Of a stretch of DNA of 18,986 bases, positions 14,329 to 18,986 are shown piece after piece. Made by a program: the position numbers and the translations under genes. Source of the stretch: Flavobacterium sp. UBA6195. GTDB lineage: Bacteria > Bacteroidota > Bacteroidia > Flavobacteriales > Flavobacteriaceae. The first letter of the stretch is position 1; every line of letters begins with the position of its first letter. The notes under the pieces were generated by a model. That model saw only the letters and a program-made list of their open reading frames with translations. It searched no databases and had not been told where the DNA came from. The DNA is taken from assembly GCF_002422095.1 (NCBI RefSeq), contig NZ_DITB01000054.1:283-19268 (forward strand). The letters are read 5' to 3'.

Positions 14329-14344
14329 ATTCAAAATTTTGAAT
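14329..14344. promoter_or_regulatory. 16-bp perfect palindrome upstream of icmF (candidate operator)
   Basis: ATTCAAAATTTTGAAT is perfectly self-complementary over 16 bp, 57 nt before the icmF start. A near-consensus -7 box (minus TAAATTCG, 14308-14315) lies between them, so the palindrome would cover the -33 region, a typical position for a dimeric repressor. The rest of the 433-bp gene-free stretch (14273-14705) is very A/T-rich and, apart from this and the small-RNA candidate, shows nothing I can name. Confidence 0.35.
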
Positions 14345-14585
14345 TAATTACAAATAAAACAATAGTATTTTAATTTGTATTTTACTACTAATAGAAATTA
14401 CTTTCTAATACAAAATTTAGAAAAAATACGAATCAAAACGCTTTTCATAAATCAAAATATAAAAAGAATGCTTTTTGTAATTTAATATTTAGTAAAAAAC
14501 TTTTTCGTAAAAATTTAATAATCAATAACATAAGAATAACATAACCTTAACATTAGAATTCAAAAAAAGGTAAGATATTTGCAAA

Positions 14586-14660
14586 GTAATAAGAGAAAAA
14601 TTCTCATTTAGTTAGGGTTAGTTTAGAAAAAATCACTCCGATGCAAATCGGAGTTTTTTG
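14586..14660 (+). ncRNA. Candidate small RNA upstream of icmF (opposite strand)
   Basis: About 75 nt with an sRNA layout: a -7-like box GATATTTG (14574-14581, one base off TAnnTTTG), a small 5' hairpin GAGAA/TTCTC (14593-14605), a G/T-rich single-stranded stretch TTAGTTAGGGTTAGTTTAG (14608-14626), and a terminator hairpin ACTCCGAT/ATCGGAGT followed by six Ts. No open reading frame of note is present. The hairpin at the end also serves the minus-strand hydrolase gene, so it alone is not proof of a small RNA. It may belong to a known flavobacterial sRNA family, but I cannot match it from memory. Confidence 0.4.
14627..14660. terminator. Bidirectional terminator of the hydrolase gene / candidate sRNA
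   Basis: The perfect 8-bp stem ACTCCGAT/ATCGGAGT (14635-14642 and 14647-14654) with loop GCAA is followed by six Ts on the plus strand. On the minus strand it is followed by T-rich sequence after a short TGA spacer, about 50 nt past the stop of the alpha/beta hydrolase gene. Confidence 0.87.
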
Positions 14661-14705
14661 TTTTTATATTGATTTTTTACTAATGAAACTATTGTATAAA
14701 TCAAC

Positions 14706-15497
14706 CTACTTTCTTTTCAAATACCCAATCACCGTTTCATTAAAAACAACCGGTTGTTCTACATTCACCACATGTCCACAGTTTTGTATGATGAAAAGTT
14801 CAGCTGTTTTAACGTGATTGGCAACTACTTGCTTTACGGAAGGTAAAAACATATAATCTTCTTCGCCCATGACGTAAAGTGTTGGGATATTCAGTTCTTT
14901 TTGACGGAACCAACGTAAAACTGGGTTAATTTCAGCCGTAAGTTTGAACCATTTGATGAATTCTTTTTGGTACAATTTCTTCGCTTCGTTAATGAACAAC
15001 AAACGCGATTGTTTGTGATTCTTTTTCGGCATAATCACAAAGGCAAAAAACTTGTACAATACCAAATACGGTAAGACATATTTAAACATATTTCCCAATC
15101 GCATTAAGACTTGTGAACGGAAATTCATCTTTAAAATGGCACCACCTAAAATCATGCTTTTTACGCGTTCAGGATGCATTTCTGCTAATTGGCGAATAAC
15201 GATGGAACCTAAAGAAATCCCAACAAAATGGGAAGATTCAATCTTTAAAAAATCGATTACCTCTACAATGTCTTCGGCAATGGCTTTAAATGTGTATTGT
15301 TGCTTGAATGCCGATTTCAATTGGTCTTTTGAATTTCCATGACCGCGCAAATCCAACAACAATACATTAAAATGCTTCTGAAAATCGCGAATTTGCTTGA
15401 ACCATATAGACGAACTTCCTCCTGCTCCATGAACAAAAGTCACCCATTCGGTACTGGTTTCGTTTTTATAAATTGTGTAGGAAATCAAATGTTTCAA
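14706..15497 (-). CDS. Alpha/beta hydrolase
   Basis: The 263-residue cytoplasmic alpha/beta-fold hydrolase has all expected catalytic elements: the oxyanion segment HGAGG (23-27), the nucleophile elbow G93-I-S95-L-G97, the acid Asp214 in 'VMGEEDYMF' and the catalytic His242 in 'NCGHVVNVEQP'. A basic, hydrophobic lid region (about 125-185) covers the active site. It resembles esterase or C-C/ester hydrolases of the MhpC/BioH kind, but the substrate cannot be read from sequence. The frame has no ATG at the N-terminus: an in-frame TGA lies three codons upstream, so translation starts at TTG 15497 or TTG 15488. It is last in the pyrF, BtuF-like, hydrolase series, with a separate -7 box in the 49-bp gap before it. 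Confidence 0.88.
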   Translation of the reverse strand: MKHLISYTIYKNETSTEWVTFVHGAGGSSSIWFKQIRDFQKHFNVLLLDLRGHGNSKDQLKSAFKQQYTFKAIAEDIVEVIDFLKIESSHFVGISLGSIVIRQLAEMHPERVKSMILGGAILKMNFRSQVLMRLGNMFKYVLPYLVLYKFFAFVIMPKKNHKQSRLLFINEAKKLYQKEFIKWFKLTAEINPVLRWFRQKELNIPTLYVMGEEDYMFLPSVKQVVANHVKTAELFIIQNCGHVVNVEQPVVFNETVIGYLKRK

Positions 15498-15504
15498 TTT
15501 TTGT

Positions 15505-15512
15505 CAAATGTA
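15505..15512 (-). promoter_or_regulatory. -7 box of the alpha/beta hydrolase gene
   Basis: Minus-strand TACATTTG is an exact TAnnTTTG match, ending 7 nt before the TTG start at 15497. The predicted leader is only about 3 nt. No TTG at 19-nt spacing is visible. Confidence 0.4.
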
Positions 15513-15546
15513 CTGTTTTTTAAACAACTACATGGTTGAACAAATT

Positions 15547-16335
15547 TTAAATTTTAGCATGCACTAATTTGAAATAATCAAAGGCTTTCAACAAGCGACT
15601 GCCGTACCAAGAAAACATTTCGCCATCGACAAAAACAGTTTTGGCATGATGTGTAAAACGTCCAATTTCAAACGCATGTTCGTCTTTGAACGGAAATGGT
15701 TCGGAAGACAAAAACACATAATCAGGATCGCCTTCTAAACGAATTTTCTTCAACTCGATTTCGGGATAACGTCCTTCTTTGTTGGCGTAAATATTTTCGA
15801 AATGATTCAGTTTTAGTAATTCATTTATAAACGTATGATTTCCCGCTACCATGTGAGGATTGGCCCAAATAAAATAAGCCGCTTTTTTAATCGGTTTATC
15901 TTTGATAAATTTTTGAAAATCTTGATATGCAAAATTGATTTTATCTACCCATTTTCGAGCTTCCGTGCGTTTATTGAAGAGTTGACCGAAATCTTGTATC
16001 ATTTGTAGATTATCTTCAATCGTAAGAATATCGGTCACCCAAACGGGACAAATTTGGGATAATTCTTCTACGATTTCTTTGGTGTTTTCCTCTTTATTGC
16101 AAATGATAATATCAGGCTGAAGTGCTTTTATTTTATCGAATTTGATTGTTTTCGTTCCACCAACAATCGTCTTTGTAGCTTTAAAATGAAACGGATGCAC
16201 ACAGAATTTAGTAATTCCAACAATGTTATCTTCCAAACCTAAATCGTATAACAATTCGGTTTGCGAAGGCACTAACGAAATGATTCGTAAAGGTGTTTTT
16301 TCGAAAGTGTGTTGGGTTCCTAATTGGTCTTGCAT
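15547..16335 (-). CDS. BtuF-like helical-backbone substrate-binding protein without signal peptide
   Basis: The 262-residue protein belongs to the Fe/B12 periplasmic-binding-protein fold: two Rossmann-like lobes joined by a long helix. Visible are 'RIISLVPSQTELLYDLGLEDNIVGITKFC', 'VGGTKTIKFDKIKALQPDIIICNKEEN', the linking helix around 'ARKWVDKINFAYQDFQKFI', and 'MFSWYGSRLLKAFDYFKLV' at the end, as in BtuF relatives. Related proteins deliver cobalamin or ferric siderophores to ABC transporters from the periplasm. Here there is no signal peptide: the frame runs directly from the pyrF stop (TAA at 16354-16356), so none can be added upstream. I chose ATG 16335; a TTG at 16350 would add five residues. 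No permease or ATPase gene is nearby. It follows pyrF by 18 nt and is probably co-transcribed. Whether it binds a corrinoid, a siderophore or something else is unknown. Confidence 0.83.
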   Translation of the reverse strand: MQDQLGTQHTFEKTPLRIISLVPSQTELLYDLGLEDNIVGITKFCVHPFHFKATKTIVGGTKTIKFDKIKALQPDIIICNKEENTKEIVEELSQICPVWVTDILTIEDNLQMIQDFGQLFNKRTEARKWVDKINFAYQDFQKFIKDKPIKKAAYFIWANPHMVAGNHTFINELLKLNHFENIYANKEGRYPEIELKKIRLEGDPDYVFLSSEPFPFKDEHAFEIGRFTHHAKTVFVDGEMFSWYGSRLLKAFDYFKLVHAKI

Positions 16336-16353
16336 GGGTTCAACATTCAAAAT

Positions 16354-17178
16354 TTACCCTAAAATTTCTTCCATTTCCTGTTGCAACTTCAACGCTTCTT
16401 CCCTAGCCTTTTCAGCGAAATCCACTCCGTTTGAAGCGTAAATAATCCCTCTAGAAGAATTGATTAACAAGCCAACATTAGCATTCATGCCGTACTTACA
16501 AACCTCAGCTAAACTTCCGCCTTGAGCGCCAACTCCTGGCACTAATAAGAAACTATCAGGAACTATTTTTCTAATTTCAGTAAAATATTCGGCTTTGGTT
16601 GCACCCACTACATACATCAAATTATGCGCGTTTTTCCATGATTTTGAAGTTTCCAAAACTACTTTATACAATTCCTTTCCTCCCGAAGTTTCGGGATCAT
16701 TTTGCGTTTGGAAATCGAAAGCACCTTCGTTTGAAGTTAACGCCAACATAATCGTGTGCTTATTCTCAAAAGCCAAAAACGGCTCTACCGAATCTTTTCC
16801 CATATAAGGAGCAACAGTTACCGAATCAAAATCTAAATCGTTGAAAAAAGCACGTGCATACATGGAAGACGTATTGCCAATATCGCCACGTTTCGCATCG
16901 GCAATAGTGAAAATTACAGGGTATTTCTCGTTGATGTAATTGATTGTTTTTTCTAACGATTGCCAGCCTTTGATTCCGTAAGCTTCGTAAAAAGCAGTAT
17001 TCGGTTTGTAGGAAACACATAAATCGTGAGTCGCATCGATAATGGCTTTGTTGAACTCGAAAATTGGATCTTCGGTTTGTAGTAAATGTTCTGGGATTTT
17101 ATTCAAATCGACATCCAAACCTATACAAAGAAATGATTTTTTAGTTCGGATTTGGGTAATTAGTTGTTCAGTAGTCAT
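16354..17178 (-). CDS. pyrF: Orotidine 5'-phosphate decarboxylase
   Basis: PyrF performs the last step of UMP synthesis, decarboxylating OMP in the cytoplasm. The 274-residue length is typical of the larger PyrF subfamily found in Bacteroidota and actinobacteria, compared with about 230 in E. coli. Motifs: 'FLCIGLDVDLNKIP' at the N-terminus, the catalytic D94-A-K96-R-G-D99-I signature in 'TIADAKRGDIGNTSSMYA', 'TVAPYMGKDSVEPFL', and the phosphate-binding 'LLVPGVGAQGG'. I use the ATG at 17178; the open frame continues to a TTG at 17199 but the extra residues are not typical. A minus-strand box CAAATTTG (17197-17204), one base off consensus, could be its -7 element. It is separated from prfA by a terminator and is followed closely by the BtuF-like gene. 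Confidence 0.97.
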   Translation of the reverse strand: MTTEQLITQIRTKKSFLCIGLDVDLNKIPEHLLQTEDPIFEFNKAIIDATHDLCVSYKPNTAFYEAYGIKGWQSLEKTINYINEKYPVIFTIADAKRGDIGNTSSMYARAFFNDLDFDSVTVAPYMGKDSVEPFLAFENKHTIMLALTSNEGAFDFQTQNDPETSGGKELYKVVLETSKSWKNAHNLMYVVGATKAEYFTEIRKIVPDSFLLVPGVGAQGGSLAEVCKYGMNANVGLLINSSRGIIYASNGVDFAEKAREEALKLQQEMEEILG

Positions 17179-17227
17179 TGTGTTGTTGTTTGAACGCAAA
17201 TTTGCGAAATATTTTTGATTTTGACCA

Positions 17228-17254
17228 TAAAAAAAGCCTCAATAAATGAGGCTT
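17228..17254 (-). terminator. Terminator of prfA
   Basis: The perfect 8-bp stem AAGCCTCA/TGAGGCTT (17234-17241 and 17247-17254), loop ATAAA, lies 5 nt past the prfA stop and ends in seven Ts on the minus strand. Confidence 0.92.
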
Positions 17255-17259
17255 ATATT

Positions 17260-18333
17260 TTAGAAAACTTCGCTTTCTTTTAGTTTTTCGGTGTTGGCTA
17301 CTAATTGTAATTCTTCAATCATTTTGTGAAGATTTCCATTCATGAAACCATCTAAATCGAAGATACTTAACCCAATTCTATGATCGGTAATTCTACCTTG
17401 TGCATAGTTATAAGTACGAATTTTAGCCGAACGGTCACCCGAACTTACTTGAGAATTACGTTTTTTCGCATCTTTCTCTTGTTTTTTGGCCAATTCCATT
17501 TCATACAAACGCGAACGTAAAACCGTTAACGCTTTATCTTTGTTTTTATGTTGCGATTTCTCGTCCTGACATTGCGCTACCAATCCTGTTGGAATGTGCG
17601 TCATACGAACCGCCGATTTCGTAGTATTTACCGACTGACCTCCAGGACCAGACGAACAGAAAAAGTCGATACGAACGTCGTTCATGTCGATTTGCACATC
17701 AAATTCCTCTGCTTCTGGTAACACCATTACGGTTGCTGCTGAAGTGTGAACACGTCCTTGCGTTTCCGTTTGTGGAACACGTTGTACACGGTGCACTCCT
17801 GCTTCGTATTTTAAAGTTCCGTATACATCTTCTCCTGTAACTTCAAAAATTACCTCTTTGAAACCTCCAGAAGTTCCTTCACTTACATCTACTACAGATG
17901 TTCTCCAACCTTTAGAATCACAATATTTGGTGTACATACGGTACAAATCTCCAGCAAAGATAGAAGCTTCATCTCCACCCGTACCTGCTCGAATTTCTAC
18001 CATAACGTTTTTCGCATCTTCTGGATCTTTTGGAATCAACATGAATTTGATTTCCTCTTCTAATTGAGGCAAACGCTCTTTAGCTTCATCCAATTGCATT
18101 TTAGCCATTTCTACCATTTCGGCATCGGAACCATCTGCAATAATTTCGTTGGCTTCTTTAATATTTCCGTCAAGATTAATGTACTCTTCACGTTTATCTA
18201 CTAAAGCTTTAAGGTCTTTATATTCTTTATTTAATTGTACATAACGCTTTTGATCGGCAATAACATCAGGCTGAATAATCAAATCTGATACTTCGTCAAA
18301 ACGTTGTTTTACATATTGTAATCTATCTAACAT
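17260..18333 (-). CDS. prfA: Peptide chain release factor 1
   Basis: RF1 recognises UAA and UAG stop codons on the ribosome and triggers release of the finished protein. The 357-residue length is standard. The N-terminal helical domain (1-~105) is followed by 'EIRAGTGGDEASIFAGDLYRMY' (113-134), the stop-codon recognition PxT tripeptide as Pro187-Gln-Thr189 in 'HRVQRVPQTETQGRVHTS', and the peptidyl-release GGQ motif at 231-233 in 'SSGPGGQSVNTT'; Gln233 is normally methylated by PrmC. The C-terminal region holds 'RIRTYN'-like 'KIRTYNYAQGRITDHRIG', also conserved. The PxT motif excludes RF2 (SPF). It is a single-gene unit with its own terminator and an exact -7 box at 18356-18363 (minus strand). 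Confidence 0.98.
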   Translation of the reverse strand: MLDRLQYVKQRFDEVSDLIIQPDVIADQKRYVQLNKEYKDLKALVDKREEYINLDGNIKEANEIIADGSDAEMVEMAKMQLDEAKERLPQLEEEIKFMLIPKDPEDAKNVMVEIRAGTGGDEASIFAGDLYRMYTKYCDSKGWRTSVVDVSEGTSGGFKEVIFEVTGEDVYGTLKYEAGVHRVQRVPQTETQGRVHTSAATVMVLPEAEEFDVQIDMNDVRIDFFCSSGPGGQSVNTTKSAVRMTHIPTGLVAQCQDEKSQHKNKDKALTVLRSRLYEMELAKKQEKDAKKRNSQVSSGDRSAKIRTYNYAQGRITDHRIGLSIFDLDGFMNGNLHKMIEELQLVANTEKLKESEVF

Positions 18334-18355
18334 AGCTGTTATTTATTTAGGAGTG

Positions 18356-18363
18356 CAAAGTTA
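18356..18363 (-). promoter_or_regulatory. -7 box of prfA
   Basis: Minus-strand TAACTTTG is an exact TAnnTTTG match ending 23 nt before the ATG, with a predicted leader of about 18 nt. A TTT lies 19 nt upstream at the -33 position. Confidence 0.5.
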
Positions 18364-18435
18364 CACTTTTAGTTGAAAGTTTAAAAATTTCCGTCTTTAA
18401 AAGTTGTATTCCTGAAAATCAAATCCTTAAAATTT

Positions 18436-18519
18436 TTATTTAAAATAAATCTAAATAAACTTTGCGAATTCATTTTGACTTCATACATTTGCATCGTTAT
18501 TTTAATTAAATCTAAATAA
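18436..18519. promoter_or_regulatory. Two 23-bp operator-like repeats flanking the TonB receptor promoter
   Basis: Site 1 (18436-18458) and site 2 (18497-18519) are identical at 21 of 23 positions. Both start TTATTT and end AAATCTAAATAA; site 1 is the imperfect palindrome TTATTTA-N9-TAAATAA. Site 1 ends two bases before the -33 box, and site 2 covers the expected transcription start and ends one base before the ATG. This pincer arrangement suggests a dimeric repressor, probably metal-responsive given the gene controlled. Confidence 0.55.
18461..18491 (+). promoter_or_regulatory. Full -33/-7 promoter of the TonB-dependent receptor gene
   Basis: TTTG (18461-18464), a 19-bp spacer and TACATTTG (18484-18491) fit the Bacteroidota promoter consensus TTTG-N19-TAnnTTTG in every fixed base, the best promoter in the window. 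It predicts a start near 18496 and a leader of about 25 nt. Confidence 0.75.
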
Positions 18520-18520
18520 G

Positions 18521-18986
18521 ATGTATAAAACCATTTTTAAAACCATAGTCATATTGTCTTCCCTACAGGCAATGGCACAAGAACATAATAATGACATTAG
18601 CGACAATTTTTTTACGGAAAATGATACTGTGAAAAAATTAAAAGAAGTCATTATAGAAGCTAAAAACAATCCCTCTAAATCTTCCGTAAACAGAGCTGGA
18701 ATCAAAGAAAAAGATTTACCTCAAGCCATCCAAGTTATTGGAACAGAAATCATCCAACAACAACAATCCATTCGTTTGAGCGATGTAGTTAAAAACGCTA
18801 ACGGTGTTTATGTGGGTTCGGCTCGTGGTGGCGCACAAGAATCGTTTTGGTCTAGAGGCTATGACATGTCGGCAAACAATATGTTTAAAAATGGATTCCG
18901 TTTTAATGGCGGTTCCATTCCAGAAGTTTCATCATTAGAAAAAGTAGAAATTTTAAAAGGGAGCGCTGCTTTATTATATGGAAATG
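18521..18986 (+). CDS. TonB-dependent siderophore-type receptor, N-terminal part (3' end outside window)
   Basis: The first 155 residues are visible and the frame is open to the window edge. Outer-membrane receptors of this type import ferric siderophores or similar ligands using TonB/ExbBD energy. Visible: a signal peptide with likely cleavage after Ala19 (AMA|QEHN), a TonB-box-like 'LKEVIIEA' at 40-47, then the plug domain from about residue 60: 'KDLPQAIQVIGTEIIQQQQS', 'RLSDVVKNANGVYVG', 'SFWSRGYDMS', 'VSSLEKVEILKGSAALLYGN'. The last motif is the classic plug signature just before the barrel. There is no carboxypeptidase-like (CarboxypepD_reg) extension, so it is a siderophore-receptor type, not a SusC-type. 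Start is the ATG at 18521, directly behind the second operator-like repeat. The true ligand cannot be read from this part. Confidence 0.92.
   Translation, partial: MYKTIFKTIVILSSLQAMAQEHNNDISDNFFTENDTVKKLKEVIIEAKNNPSKSSVNRAGIKEKDLPQAIQVIGTEIIQQQQSIRLSDVVKNANGVYVGSARGGAQESFWSRGYDMSANNMFKNGFRFNGGSIPEVSSLEKVEILKGSAALLYGN

Noticed and set aside
14374..14414. Inverted repeat TTTGTATT/AATACAAA with a 25-nt loop
   Set aside because: Eight A/T-heavy pairs with a long loop in a very A/T-rich stretch; well within chance, with no box, T run or gene to explain.
17179..17199. PyrF extension to a TTG start at 17199
   Set aside because: The extra residues (RSNNNT) are not family-like and the proposed -7 box overlaps them; ATG 17178 is preferred.
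1..18986. Defence system, toxin-antitoxin pair, prophage or biosynthetic cluster
   Set aside because: Every sizeable gene fits a core metabolic, regulatory or envelope role; I found no nuclease, toxin, integrase or assembly-line genes.

Overview
The window is about 19 kb of AT-rich chromosomal DNA from a Bacteroidota bacterium, most likely Flavobacterium or a close relative. The evidence is the protein types (type III glutamine synthetase, fused B12 mutase IcmF, lipoprotein-type superoxide dismutase, flavobacterial FtsH C-terminus), Bacteroidota -7 boxes (TAnnTTTG) in front of many genes, and the lack of clear Shine-Dalgarno sites. I see no rRNA, tRNA, CRISPR array, prophage or insertion sequence. 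Most of the region looks like ordinary core genome.

Layout. 1-1067: 3' part of ftsH, ending in a strong terminator. 1173-4301 (+): a tightly packed operon of a LUD-domain protein, cdsA, psd, an acyl-CoA-binding protein and a lipid-anchored Mn-type superoxide dismutase; the middle of it is membrane phospholipid synthesis. 4302-4667: a non-coding stretch with four back-to-back inverted repeats behind a -7 box, a candidate structured RNA. 4668-6212: a membrane-bound winged-helix regulator divergent from a small exported protein. 6267-8453 (-): type III glutamine synthetase, divergent from a DUF1543 protein (8576-9139) across a region with a perfect palindrome. 9177-10790: an unknown lipoprotein, an unlisted 46-residue basic protein, a YchJ/SEC-C protein and a GyrI-like ligand-binding protein. 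10847-14272 (-): the 1141-residue IcmF. 14273-14705: a non-coding stretch with a palindrome and a candidate small RNA. 14706-17178 (-): pyrF, a BtuF-like protein without a signal peptide, and an alpha/beta hydrolase. 17260-18333 (-): prfA. 18521 to the end (+): the start of a TonB-dependent siderophore-type receptor, its promoter flanked by two near-identical 23-bp sites.

The window therefore combines housekeeping functions (protein quality control, translation termination, pyrimidine and phospholipid synthesis, nitrogen assimilation), acyl-CoA metabolism (acyl-CoA-binding protein, IcmF) and metal or cofactor handling (superoxide dismutase, BtuF-like protein, TonB receptor). I did not find a clearly new multi-gene system. 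The most interesting signals are regulatory or non-coding: the multi-hairpin region at 4440-4650, the possible sRNA at 14586-14660, the paired operator at 18436-18519, and the shared glnA/DUF1543 control region.
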